Positions 25,251 to 33,859 of a stretch of 64,000 nt of DNA are shown in pieces. The notes under the pieces were generated by a model. The model saw only the letters and a list, made by a program, of their open reading frames with translations, searched no databases and had not been told where the DNA came from. Every line of letters begins with the position of its first letter. Position 1 is the stretch's first letter. Position numbers and translations under genes: made by a program. Location of the stretch: contig DIGJ01000014.1 of the NCBI GenBank assembly GCA_002419585.1, positions 273,083 to 337,082 on the forward strand, given 5' to 3'. This stretch comes from Lachnoclostridium sp. UBA5725 (GTDB taxonomy: Bacteria; Bacillota; Clostridia; Lachnospirales; Lachnospiraceae).

Positions 25251-25628
25251 CTAATTATTTTCTCGATATAAGACTCTGGTCATTTCGACTACATCTTCTT
25301 CCAAAAGCCCTGCTCTCTTGCAATCTAAAATAATTTCACCAAATCTTTTTTCCAGCATTATCAACTGCTTTTCCCTAAGATAGTCGGTATTGTATTCACT
25401 CACATAAAATCCCTTGCCCGCAACAGAGTAAATCAATCCTTCTTTTTCTAATTCTTCATATGCACGCTTTGTGGTAATAACACTAACTTCTAACTCACTG
25501 GCAAGGGATCTGATGGAGGGTAAGGCCTCTTTTGCATGCAGCTGACCAGTCACAATCGCATTTTTTAGTTGATTTACTATTTGCTCATATATCGCAAGTG
25601 TTCCCTGCGTTTTTATATTGATTTTCAT
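25251..25628 (-). CDS. GntR-family (YtrA subfamily) transcriptional regulator
   Basis: Short GntR protein of 125 aa. The winged HTH occupies residues about 10-75 (LPSIRSLASELEVSVITTKRAYEELEKEGLI), followed by only a short C-terminal dimerisation helix, as in YtrA regulators. YtrA proteins usually repress the ABC-transporter operon they lie in. The 40-bp inverted repeat overlapping the operon promoter at 27216-27255 is its probable operator. It is unusual in lying in the middle of the operon rather than first. Confidence 0.88.
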   Translation of the reverse strand: MKINIKTQGTLAIYEQIVNQLKNAIVTGQLHAKEALPSIRSLASELEVSVITTKRAYEELEKEGLIYSVAGKGFYVSEYNTDYLREKQLIMLEKRFGEIILDCKRAGLLEEDVVEMTRVLYRENN

Positions 25629-25630
25629 GC

Positions 25631-26353
25631 TTACTCCTCTTTGCCAGAACCGACTAAACTCATTTCATAGTCTATCGCTATCCTCATAACCTTTTCCCAA
25701 TATCCAAGCACCACTTTAATTGTGATAGCAAACTGTACCACTAGTAAAAAAAATATGATTGCAAAATTCATCGATTGAAATGGAACATTCAAATCTCCTG
25801 CAAAACTTATACAGACTACCATAAAAAACAATCCAAAAATTTGTGCAACAATCTGCCAAAAGGTATATCCAGAAAGATTATGTTTCTTTTCATAGTCAGG
25901 TTTTTGATAAGCGGCTTCCAGATACAAATTCGAGGCAATAAAGTACATTGTTTCACTTACAACTAAAATTAGAAATGATTTCATAGATATATTGTGAGTA
26001 CCCACTAAAACAGTTCCAATCAGTATAAATAAAAAGGTTGGTACGATTACTCGTAACCAATATGCACTTACTAAATATCGTTTTCGTTCTTCTTTTTCTA
26101 GCGGACACAAAAACATTGTTTTATTTATACCATTGGAATACATTCTAGAAAGAAGCAACCCTATCATAATTGGAAATAATATGCCATAGTACGTCATTAC
26201 TTCGCTTATCTTATCTGCATAATCAAATAAATTTACTGGAACAATCATTAGGTACAAATAAATAAACCAAGAACCATTTTTAAAAACACTTTGAATTCCC
26301 TCTTTCCAATGCATTCGGTAATCTCTAAAAACGATTCCTACCATTTTTTTCAT
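25631..26353 (-). CDS. ABC-2-like transporter membrane protein
   Basis: Protein of 240 aa with about six hydrophobic helices (about 28-46, 52-68, 104-124, 128-146, 165-185, 190-215). A cytoplasmic N-terminus (MKKMVGIVFRDYRMHWKEG) is typical of ABC-2 permeases of the YtrC/D class. The 5' end overlaps the preceding ATPase gene by 29 nt and the 3' end is 2 nt before gntR, so the genes are translationally coupled. Forms an exporter with the ATPase upstream; substrate unknown. Confidence 0.78.
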   Translation of the reverse strand: MKKMVGIVFRDYRMHWKEGIQSVFKNGSWFIYLYLMIVPVNLFDYADKISEVMTYYGILFPIMIGLLLSRMYSNGINKTMFLCPLEKEERKRYLVSAYWLRVIVPTFLFILIGTVLVGTHNISMKSFLILVVSETMYFIASNLYLEAAYQKPDYEKKHNLSGYTFWQIVAQIFGLFFMVVCISFAGDLNVPFQSMNFAIIFFLLVVQFAITIKVVLGYWEKVMRIAIDYEMSLVGSGKEE

Positions 26354-27191
26354 CTCCTTTTATAATGTAATACATGATATCCGAGGTAGTAGGTCTCGAA
26401 ACCATAAGTTCCCTGTCATAATGATAGTATTTTCCATGTTTTACAAGTGCCTTTGTGGCATAGGTTCCTTTTTCTTTATAAATTATTTGCTCTTTCGAAA
26501 GCAAATTTACTTTATAATTTTCACCGCTTACCATCCGATATGAATCAAGCATGGTTTCCTTATCCAAACTAAATACCAAGTTTCCTTTATGAATAAAAGT
26601 AATATAATCTGCAATTCGGTCTAGTTCCTCGGTTAAATGTGTCGCCAATAATACACTATGCTCTCCATCTCGTACAAATTCTGTTACAATTTGTATAAAC
26701 TCTTCTCTAAATTCAGGGTCAAAACTTTCCGTAGGTTCATCTAAGATTAATAATTCCGGGTTATGAGAAAGTGCAAAAGCAAACTGAAATTTAAGTTTTT
26801 CCCCCTTGGAATAGTGTTTTAGTTTTCGATTCATTTGTAGCCCGAAGCGTTCACAGTAATGTTCAAATATCTCAAAATCAAAGGAATTATAGTAATTCCC
26901 ATAAAGCCTTGCATTTTCTTCTAATGATATCCCTTTCGTAAAAAGTTCCTCATTCAACACAAATCCTATCTTATTCTTAACTTCTTTTTCCTGTTCATGA
27001 GCATTTCGTTCATTGAAAGTTACAGTACCCGTCTGTACGGAATACAATCCCATAATAATGTGAAGAAGCGTTGTTTTACCCGAACCATTTTGTCCTATTA
27101 ACCCCATAATATACCCCTTGGGTAAATCAAAGGTAATATTACTGAGTTGAAAGCTATCAAAACGCTTTGTTACATTTTCTAAGTGTAACAT
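26325..27191 (-). CDS. ABC transporter ATP-binding protein
   Basis: ATPase of 288 aa with Walker A GQNGSGKTT, a signature region YSKGEKLKFQFAFALS, and Walker B LLILDEPTESFDPE. A 70-residue C-terminal extension ends in KGDEKNGRNRF. The frame is open to 27266, but the extension runs through the promoter and operator. The ATG at 27189-27191 (MLHLENVTKRF) lies behind GGGAGGGG and is the true start. First gene of the operon ATPase-permease-gntR-ATPase-membrane protein. Confidence 0.88.
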   Translation of the reverse strand: MLHLENVTKRFDSFQLSNITFDLPKGYIMGLIGQNGSGKTTLLHIIMGLYSVQTGTVTFNERNAHEQEKEVKNKIGFVLNEELFTKGISLEENARLYGNYYNSFDFEIFEHYCERFGLQMNRKLKHYSKGEKLKFQFAFALSHNPELLILDEPTESFDPEFREEFIQIVTEFVRDGEHSVLLATHLTEELDRIADYITFIHKGNLVFSLDKETMLDSYRMVSGENYKVNLLSKEQIIYKEKGTYATKALVKHGKYYHYDRELMVSRPTTSDIMYYIIKGDEKNGRNRF

Positions 27192-27215
27192 TCTATATCC
27201 CCTCCCAAAAAAAAT

Positions 27216-27266
27216 GTGCATATACTGTATATATCTATATATACAGTATATGCACAATTTTGTCAA
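27216..27266 (-). promoter_or_regulatory. Promoter with 40-bp palindromic operator (YtrA-type)
   Basis: A 40-bp inverted repeat (27216-27255; half-site GTGCATATACTGTATATA) has a single mismatch, at its centre. On the minus strand TTGACA (27261-27266) and TATATA (27238-27243) are 17 bp apart, with the -10 box inside the palindrome. A bound repressor would block RNA polymerase. The operon's own GntR protein is the likely ligand. Confidence 0.82.
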
Positions 27267-27277
27267 TTACCATTTTA

Positions 27278-27919
27278 CTAATTAATACGAATCATATCAC
27301 CCAAAAGACCTGGATAAGTACCCGCTTCCACTTTTTCCGTTTGAGAAGGATGTACAATTAAATATTTGTTTCTCTTGGTACAAATTCCTTTTGGTTGATC
27401 AAATTCTACATTGGTACCTTTTAATAGTAATACAATTGTCATAAAGTAATCCTCCACTTTACAAGGTGTATAATGAAGGGTTGTACCATATAGTTCAACT
27501 ACTTGGCCTTTTTCCACAAAAAAGAGTTCCGCTTTTTCACCTTGATAGTCATATCCTTGCATATCCTGACGTTTTCCCAGAATAATTACACAGTCTGTGA
27601 CTGCAATGATAACTTCACTTCCTTGATGGTATTCAAATCCTGTTAAGGCTTTATTATGTCCGACGCATGCCCCTGCTTGTACACTAAGACCACCAAACAA
27701 ATCTTTTGATATGGTTTGAACGACTGGTATGCTTTCTAATCCGTCATGCGTTGCCTGATAGAAATCACCCGATTTTGGTACTTCAACATTTTCCAACGCA
27801 TAATTTATTACTTCCTCCACATTATACTCATAAACCGTTCCATAGTCATTAAATGCCTGACTTGCTACGCTATGGATTTTTTTGTTTGGATTTCTTTTTA
27901 CAACCTCTTCATACTTCAT
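27278..27919 (-). CDS. DUF4867 cupin-like protein
   Basis: Protein of 213 aa that resembles DUF4867. It contains cupin-like strands with GACVGHNKALTGFEYHQGSEV (the histidines could bind metal) and VELYGTTLHYTPCKV. Members of this family lie beside sugar-catabolic genes in Firmicutes, and a role in sugar isomerisation or sensing has been guessed. It follows the LacI-family gene by 45 nt on the same strand, so it is probably controlled with it. Confidence 0.7.
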   Translation of the reverse strand: MKYEEVVKRNPNKKIHSVASQAFNDYGTVYEYNVEEVINYALENVEVPKSGDFYQATHDGLESIPVVQTISKDLFGGLSVQAGACVGHNKALTGFEYHQGSEVIIAVTDCVIILGKRQDMQGYDYQGEKAELFFVEKGQVVELYGTTLHYTPCKVEDYFMTIVLLLKGTNVEFDQPKGICTKRNKYLIVHPSQTEKVEAGTYPGLLGDMIRIN

Positions 27920-27964
27920 GTTTCATTGTTTCCTTTCTTATTATGTTTATGTTATTTAAATATG

Positions 27965-28969
27965 CTACTCATTTCTACTACTTTCTCGCGAAACTAAGTC
28001 AACTGGAATCAATATATGCCGATCTTCAATTTCCTTTTCTGATAATAATGTAATCATTTTTTCAGCTGCAGCTTTTGCCATTTGGTCGTTATACTGATGA
28101 ACCGTAGTCACAGAAGGCGTAAATAAAGAAGCGATTTCAACATCATCAAATCCCGTAACTTTGATATCCTCCGGCACACGAAGACCTCTTGCCTTAGCGC
28201 CAAGAATCGCACCAATTGCCAGATTATCGGTAGCGCATACAAAGCCATCCACTCTTATTCCCTCATCTATGGCTTTTTTTACAACTCGCTCACCTTCACT
28301 GATTACGACGGAATTTACTCGAAGTGTCATCGAAGGATCAAGAAATAATCCTGCTTCTAAAATTGCTTTACAATATCCTTCATATCGTTTTGTTTTCGTA
28401 CTCTCACCAATTTTATCGGTCACGAAAGCAATCCGTTTACATCCATTGTTGATGAGTTCTTGTGTTGCTACGTAACCACCAAACAAATTATCGGATTCGA
28501 TTACGATAAATTCCTCTTTTTCCTCTTCACTTGGCACTCGGTCAATGTAAATGACAGGAACGCCCTTTATATCTGTTTTTCTTGTTCTCCCAGAAATAAG
28601 AATCAGTCCACTGATATTTTGTGCCAGCAGTGCTAACACTTCTTGCTTTTCCAGTTCATCCGATTCATTTACATTACAAACCATGGTAAGATATCCTGCT
28701 TGAAACAAAGCCGTTTGTAGTTCTAGTATCATTTTCGAATAAAAGGTATTCACAATATCCGGAACGATCACTCCGATAATTGGTGTCTTTTTGGTTCTTA
28801 ATCCCTTTGCAACCAAATTTGGTGTAAAGTTGTATTTTTCTATGGCATCTAATATTTTAATCTCTGTCTCTTTGGAATATCCCCCTTTTTGATTCATAAC
28901 CCTTGAGACGGTTGCCGTCGAAACATTGCATAATTTTGCAAATTCACTAATGGATAGGTTCTTCTTCAT
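27965..28969 (-). CDS. LacI-family transcriptional regulator
   Basis: Regulator of 334 aa: N-terminal LacI helix-turn-helix (ISEFAKLCNVSTATVSRVMN) with hinge NLVAKGLRTKKT, then a periplasmic-binding-like sugar domain (IGVIVPDIVNTFYS). It is a paralogue of the LacI protein at 35.1 kb. It lies downstream of rpiB and its terminator, with an operator-like GTAATCGATTTC in its own leader (about 28987), suggesting autoregulation. The ligand may be allose or a related sugar. Confidence 0.9.
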   Translation of the reverse strand: MKKNLSISEFAKLCNVSTATVSRVMNQKGGYSKETEIKILDAIEKYNFTPNLVAKGLRTKKTPIIGVIVPDIVNTFYSKMILELQTALFQAGYLTMVCNVNESDELEKQEVLALLAQNISGLILISGRTRKTDIKGVPVIYIDRVPSEEEKEEFIVIESDNLFGGYVATQELINNGCKRIAFVTDKIGESTKTKRYEGYCKAILEAGLFLDPSMTLRVNSVVISEGERVVKKAIDEGIRVDGFVCATDNLAIGAILGAKARGLRVPEDIKVTGFDDVEIASLFTPSVTTVHQYNDQMAKAAAEKMITLLSEKEIEDRHILIPVDLVSRESSRNE

Positions 28970-29069
28970 TCATCTTCTCCCCTAAAGAGTAATCGATTTC
29001 TTACTTTATATTTTATCATTTTACGGAACAATTGCAACAAAATTGCTAATTTTATACAAAAACAAATAC

Positions 29070-29108
29070 AGCCTGCTTCAAATAGAATCGTTGCATTCGA
29101 AGCAGGCT
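29070..29108 (-). terminator. Terminator after the allose operon
   Basis: A perfect 10-bp stem AGCCTGCTTC/GAAGCAGGCT (29070-29079 with 29099-29108), T-rich on both sides (minus: GTATTTGTTTTT). It lies 37 nt after the rpiB stop. Confidence 0.75.
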
Positions 29109-29144
29109 TTTTAAAAGGGGGGTATTTAGTAATATAGAATATCC

Positions 29145-29591
29145 TTATTTTTGTTTTTCTTCGATTGCAGCAATCATATCAACACGTCTTTGATGACGTT
29201 CACCTTCAAATTCTGCATTTAACCATTCATCTACAATCATTTTAGCCAATTCAATACCAATCACTCTTGCTCCAAAGGCTAATATATTTGTATTATTGTG
29301 TTGTTTCGAAAGTCTTGCAGAATATGGCTCACTACAAACAACTGCACGTATGCCTTTTACTTTATTTGCAGAAAGGGAAATTCCCACTCCGGTACCACAG
29401 ATTAGGATTCCACAATCTGCCTCGCCCTTTGCTACTGCATTTGCAACTGCTTCTCCATAAACTGGATAATCGCAACGTTCGCTTGAGTCCGTGCCATAAT
29501 TCACTACTTCGATACCTTTTTCCTGTAAATATTGTGTAATCTGCTGCTTCATTTCAACTGCAACATGATCATTTCCAATTGCTATTTTCAT
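29145..29591 (-). CDS. rpiB: Ribose/allose-6-phosphate isomerase B
   Basis: RpiB/LacAB-family isomerase of 148 aa. The N-terminus MKIAIGNDHVAVEMK carries the phosphate-binding D-H motif. The catalytic cysteine is in ADCGILICGTGVGIS, and NTNILAFGARVIG matches the family. It would interconvert aldose and ketose phosphates. RpiB also acts on allose-6-phosphate, giving allulose-6-phosphate, the AlsE substrate. Last gene of the als operon, directly after alsK. Confidence 0.9.
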   Translation of the reverse strand: MKIAIGNDHVAVEMKQQITQYLQEKGIEVVNYGTDSSERCDYPVYGEAVANAVAKGEADCGILICGTGVGISLSANKVKGIRAVVCSEPYSARLSKQHNNTNILAFGARVIGIELAKMIVDEWLNAEFEGERHQRRVDMIAAIEEKQK

Positions 29592-30515
29592 TTAAGATTG
29601 TCTCCTTTTGCGTCTAATCTGCTTCATTCCATATATTCCAGCACCAATTACACCATTTTCTTGCAAAGGTTCCGAGTAGGAAAAGCTCAAATTCTGTTCT
29701 GGATATGGCTTTCTCGCAAATTCATGAATTGCATCCTCCAATTGTTTTTTGGGGAAACCATCCATTTGAGGAAGGCCACCTCCAATAATGATGTAATCCG
29801 GGTCAAGTATGTTTATCTCGGTTGCAACTGGGATTGCAAGATCGTGTATAAATTTCTTAATGACCAAATCCTGTGCATGTTCTTTAAAAATATCACCGAT
29901 AAAACTATCTGGAAAATGAGTATCACATAAATATTTCAACTGTTTTCCAGAAGCAAACAGTTCCACACAGGATTTATTGCCACATCCGCAAATGCCATCC
30001 ACATCCCGGGAAGGAATATGTCCCAATTCCGCAGAGGCTCCATTCTTACCAATCAGCAATTCACCATCAATACAAATCGCATTCCCAAGTCCCGTACCTA
30101 GGTAAAAACCTACGGTCACTCCATTGTCCGGAATACTGCCATTGTACATATCACAAAGCATCAGCATATTCACATCTTTATCAATAAAAGTGCTAATACC
30201 CAATTTTTCTTCTAATACATCCACTACTTCAACGTTATCTAAGCCTTTAATATTTGGAGTAGATAAAACGGTTTTTCGCGCCTTATCGATTGTAGAAGGG
30301 AATCCAATTGAAATTCCGATTACCTTCTTTTCTCTCGCATGTGCTTTCAGGTAGTTTTTTACAAATTCGGTCAAGTTGTCGGTAGCATCCTGTTTATCCA
30401 CAATCTGAGCACTACTTTCAATCACAAATTCAGTTAATTGATACGACTCGTCTACAAGGCCCGCTCGAATATTTGTTCCACCGACGTCAATACCCAGTAT
30501 ATATTCTTTTTCCAT
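29592..30515 (-). CDS. alsK: ROK-family sugar kinase, probable D-allose kinase
   Basis: ROK kinase of 307 aa. ATP-binding DVGGTNIRAGLVD lies at the N-terminus. The zinc motif C-x-C-x4-C is intact in DGICGCGNKSCVELFASG, and the catalytic aspartate is in GTGLGNAICIDGELL and neighbours. In this operon it most likely phosphorylates D-allose to allose-6-phosphate. Order alsE-alsK-rpiB with short gaps supports one transcript. The assignment to allose rests on its neighbours. Confidence 0.8.
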   Translation of the reverse strand: MEKEYILGIDVGGTNIRAGLVDESYQLTEFVIESSAQIVDKQDATDNLTEFVKNYLKAHAREKKVIGISIGFPSTIDKARKTVLSTPNIKGLDNVEVVDVLEEKLGISTFIDKDVNMLMLCDMYNGSIPDNGVTVGFYLGTGLGNAICIDGELLIGKNGASAELGHIPSRDVDGICGCGNKSCVELFASGKQLKYLCDTHFPDSFIGDIFKEHAQDLVIKKFIHDLAIPVATEINILDPDYIIIGGGLPQMDGFPKKQLEDAIHEFARKPYPEQNLSFSYSEPLQENGVIGAGIYGMKQIRRKRRQS

Positions 30516-30529
30516 TCCAAACCTCCAAA

Positions 30530-31204
30530 CTACTTCGTCGCTTCTTCAAAGTCCATAAACATTTGATCGCAAGCTTTATTCAAATCTTCGTTCAATCCGA
30601 ACAATCCGGAAGAACCTACGATAAATACTTCTACGCCTGCTTCAGCCAATCGTTTGAATGTGTTTTTGTTACAAGAACCATCGATCTGGATTTTATAAGA
30701 ATAACCTTTTTCTTCTCTTAACCGTTTTGCCTCTTTGATCTTATCAATCATTTCTTCAATAAACGGTTGTCCTGCAAATCCTACATCAACGGACATGATT
30801 GTTAATAAATCTATTCTGTCTAAATAGTGCTCAATATAGCTTAATGGAGTTGCTGGATTTAGTACAACACCCGTTTTGCATCCCAAACTCTTTATCAAAT
30901 TCATGACACGAAAGGCATTGGTATTGATCGTCTCACAATGTGGTGAAATGTAAGTTGCACCCGCTTTCGCAACGATTTCAATCCAATCTATTGGATCGGT
31001 CGTCATCAAATGAACATCCATCGGTTTGGTTGCGATTTGACTAAACACTTTGATTAAGTCTGGTGAAAGTGTAATATTTTTGCAAAAATGTCCATCCATG
31101 ATATCTACATGATACATATCAATTCTGTCATTTAAAATCTCAAATTGTTCTTTCATTTTTAAAAAGTCCATACACATAAGTGATGGGGCAAATTCTGCTT
31201 TCAT
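30530..31204 (-). CDS. alsE: D-allulose-6-phosphate 3-epimerase
   Basis: Ribulose-phosphate-epimerase-like TIM barrel of 224 aa. APSLMCMDFLKMKEQ at the N-terminus, HVDIMDGHF (metal ligands His and Asp), NPATPLSYIEHYLDRID, SVDVGFAGQPFIEEM and QIDGSCNKNTF with VGSSGLFG match E. coli AlsE much better than Rpe; Rpe lacks the PSLMCMD and GSCN versions. It converts D-allulose-6-phosphate to fructose-6-phosphate. Sits between the permease and kinase genes. Confidence 0.88.
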   Translation of the reverse strand: MKAEFAPSLMCMDFLKMKEQFEILNDRIDMYHVDIMDGHFCKNITLSPDLIKVFSQIATKPMDVHLMTTDPIDWIEIVAKAGATYISPHCETINTNAFRVMNLIKSLGCKTGVVLNPATPLSYIEHYLDRIDLLTIMSVDVGFAGQPFIEEMIDKIKEAKRLREEKGYSYKIQIDGSCNKNTFKRLAEAGVEVFIVGSSGLFGLNEDLNKACDQMFMDFEEATK

Positions 31205-31254
31205 ATCCTTATCCTCATTTCTTCTTATTCTGTTATGTTCAAAAAGTATGTCGA

Positions 31255-32235
31255 TTATTTGTTTTTACTAGCACCAAAGAAACGATCCAGGGTAACTGCT
31301 AAAATAATTAATACACCCATTGCAATCTGCTGATAGTAAGAAGAAAGTCCTACCATGTTAAGACCATTGTTAATGGTTCCAATAATCAAACCACCAATTA
31401 CAACTTTCCAAATAACGCCCTGTCCACCAAAGAAAGAGGTACCACCAATGATAACGGCTGCGATTGCATAGGTTTCATATCCGGTTCCTGCATTTGGCTC
31501 TGCGGAACCAAGACGAGCAATATTAACCATACCAGCTAAAGATGCACAGATTCCAGAGATGACAAAGCATAATAACTGGTGTCTTTTGGTTGTAATTCCT
31601 GCAAAATAAGCAGAGATTGGGTTGCCACCTAGTGCGTAGATATTACGTCCTGCTCTTGTTTTTGTTGTAAAGAAGATTAATACAATCGCTACTACCAACG
31701 CGATAATAATTGGCATAGGGACAACACCGCCGATTTTTCCACCAACAAATTTCATAAATCCAATGTTAATGCCAGAAACCGAGCGAGCATCGCTTAAAAT
31801 ATAGGTTAAACCACGAAAGATTGCCTGTGTTCCAAGTGTTATGATAAATGGTGGCAAATTCGTAACGTTAATCAGCATACCATTGATTGCACCTGCTGCG
31901 GCACCAAACAAAATAATTCCAACAAGTACTGCTAATACTGGATGCCATCCTGCAACCATCAGTTTTGCACAAACAACACCGGAAAGTGCCATTACAGAAC
32001 TAACAGACAAGTCGATACCACCAAGGATGATTCCAAAAAATTCGCCACATGCCAACAAAATAGTAATGGCACTTTGTTCAATAATTTTTACATAGTTTCC
32101 ACTGCTTAAGAATGCACCCGGTTTCAAGGCACTAAATACGGAAAGCATTAAAAATAGAATTGCAACTGTACTATATGAACTCCAGTAGTCGCTAAAGGTC
32201 TTTTTTGATTTTACTAATTGTGTAGTTTTACTCAT
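31255..32235 (-). CDS. alsC: Sugar ABC transporter permease (RbsC/AlsC type)
   Basis: Polytopic permease of 326 aa with about nine or ten helices and the RbsC-type signature NGMLINVTNLPPFIITLGT. GTSFFGGQGVIWKVVIGGL near the C-terminus is also typical. Forms the channel of the importer with the AlsA ATPase and AlsB lipoprotein. ATG behind GGAGTG, 24 nt after alsA. Confidence 0.9.
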   Translation of the reverse strand: MSKTTQLVKSKKTFSDYWSSYSTVAILFLMLSVFSALKPGAFLSSGNYVKIIEQSAITILLACGEFFGIILGGIDLSVSSVMALSGVVCAKLMVAGWHPVLAVLVGIILFGAAAGAINGMLINVTNLPPFIITLGTQAIFRGLTYILSDARSVSGINIGFMKFVGGKIGGVVPMPIIIALVVAIVLIFFTTKTRAGRNIYALGGNPISAYFAGITTKRHQLLCFVISGICASLAGMVNIARLGSAEPNAGTGYETYAIAAVIIGGTSFFGGQGVIWKVVIGGLIIGTINNGLNMVGLSSYYQQIAMGVLIILAVTLDRFFGASKNK

Positions 32236-32259
32236 GATTTCACTCCTATATCTGTTCTC

Positions 32260-33783
32260 TTACTTTGTAGTTGCAGCACGAACAAGTTCTTCTTCCGTTG
32301 CTTCTGTTGATAAAAATTCTCCATTGCTTCTTCCATCATTGAATACAATAATTCGATCACACGTTGATAACAACTCTGGCAATTCTGAAGAAACAACCAA
32401 TACCCCAATTCCTTTATCTGCAAGTCCTCGCATCAGCTTATAGATCTCTGATTTCGTACCAACATCAATACCTTTGGTAGGCTCATCAAATATAATTAAT
32501 TTAGGATTTGATGCCATCCATCTGCCAAGGATAACTTTTTGCTGATTACCTCCGGACAACTGGGTAATAACCTGATTTGTAGTTGCACATTTAATCTGCA
32601 TAGCAACTCTTTGTTCTTCTGAAACTCTTTCTTCTTCTGCATTATTAATCAGGCCAGTCATACCACCAAATTTACTTTCCTTTAAATTTTTAGCCTGATT
32701 CAGATTCTGTTTAATACTAAAATATGGAGAAAATCCAGTCTCACGTCTATTCTCCGTTACCAGTGCAATTCCTTCTTTGAGTGCATCATATGGTTTCTTG
32801 ATATGCAAGGTCTTGCCGAGTAACGTAATCGTTCCCGCTTTTATTGGCGCTGCACCGTAGATTGCTTCCATAAGTTCGGTACGTCCTGCACCTACAAGGC
32901 CTGAGAATCCCAAAATTTCTCCTCGCTTCAATTTGAAACTGATCTCTTTGACATACTCATCTTTTCTTGTTAATCCGTTTACTTCAAAGATCACTTCATT
33001 TTTATATTCTTTATCTGGATCTTTTAAATATGTTCCTTTTATTTCACGTCCGACCATCAGTTTTACCAAACGGTCTTCATCCATTTCAGAAATTGGATAA
33101 GTTCCTACATATTGACCATCTTTCAAAATAGTAACACGGTCACCAATTGCCAGAACTTCGTCTAACTTATGAGAAATAAATACGATTCCTTTTCCTTGTT
33201 TTTTTAATCTATTGACAATTTCAAATAAATGATTGATTTCCTCTGTTGTCAAGGATGAAGTAGGCTCATCCATTATTATCACTTTTGCATCGAAAGCCAC
33301 TGCTTTCGCTATCTCTACCATTTGTTTTTCCGAGATTGACAGACTACCCACTGTTGTTTCTGGGGATCGTTTCAGTCCGATTTCATCTAATACTTCCTGT
33401 GTTCTTTTTCTCATTGCCTTATTGTCTACTACTTTAAGGCCTAACACCGATTTCTCTGCTAATTTTCCAACAAATATATTTTCCTGAATACTGATTTCAT
33501 TAATTACACTTAATTCCTGATAAATAATACTAATTCCATTATCCTGTGATATCTTTGGAGTAAATCTTGGAAATTCCTTTCCATTTGCAACCATTACCCC
33601 TTCCGTTGGTTCATATGCACCACTTAGCATTTTCATAAGGGTTGACTTGCCGGCACCATTTTCTCCTAACAAAATATGAACTTCTCCTGGCTTGACATCA
33701 AAGTTAACTCCACTTAGTGCAGTTACACCCGGAAATTTTTTTGTAATGTTTCTCATTTCAACTAAACTCGTCATACGCACCAT
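32260..33783 (-). CDS. alsA: Sugar ABC transporter ATPase with two nucleotide-binding domains
   Basis: Tandem-ABC ATPase of about 507 aa. The first domain has Walker A GENGAGKST, signature LSISEKQ and Walker B VIIMDEPTSSL. The second has a degenerate Walker A (GLVGAGRTE), signature LSGGNQQK and Walker B LIIFDEPTKGID. This layout is the rule for RbsA/AlsA. The frame is open to TTG 33798; ATG 33783 and a GTG after it are all near AAGGA, so the start is uncertain by a few codons. Confidence 0.9.
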   Translation of the reverse strand: MVRMTSLVEMRNITKKFPGVTALSGVNFDVKPGEVHILLGENGAGKSTLMKMLSGAYEPTEGVMVANGKEFPRFTPKISQDNGISIIYQELSVINEISIQENIFVGKLAEKSVLGLKVVDNKAMRKRTQEVLDEIGLKRSPETTVGSLSISEKQMVEIAKAVAFDAKVIIMDEPTSSLTTEEINHLFEIVNRLKKQGKGIVFISHKLDEVLAIGDRVTILKDGQYVGTYPISEMDEDRLVKLMVGREIKGTYLKDPDKEYKNEVIFEVNGLTRKDEYVKEISFKLKRGEILGFSGLVGAGRTELMEAIYGAAPIKAGTITLLGKTLHIKKPYDALKEGIALVTENRRETGFSPYFSIKQNLNQAKNLKESKFGGMTGLINNAEEERVSEEQRVAMQIKCATTNQVITQLSGGNQQKVILGRWMASNPKLIIFDEPTKGIDVGTKSEIYKLMRGLADKGIGVLVVSSELPELLSTCDRIIVFNDGRSNGEFLSTEATEEELVRAATTK

Positions 33784-33859
33784 CTTTTCCTTTTTCAAAC
33801 TCTGGATTTCCTTTTATTAGAGGCCAAGTCAGACTTGGCCTCACATTACTTACAAATCA

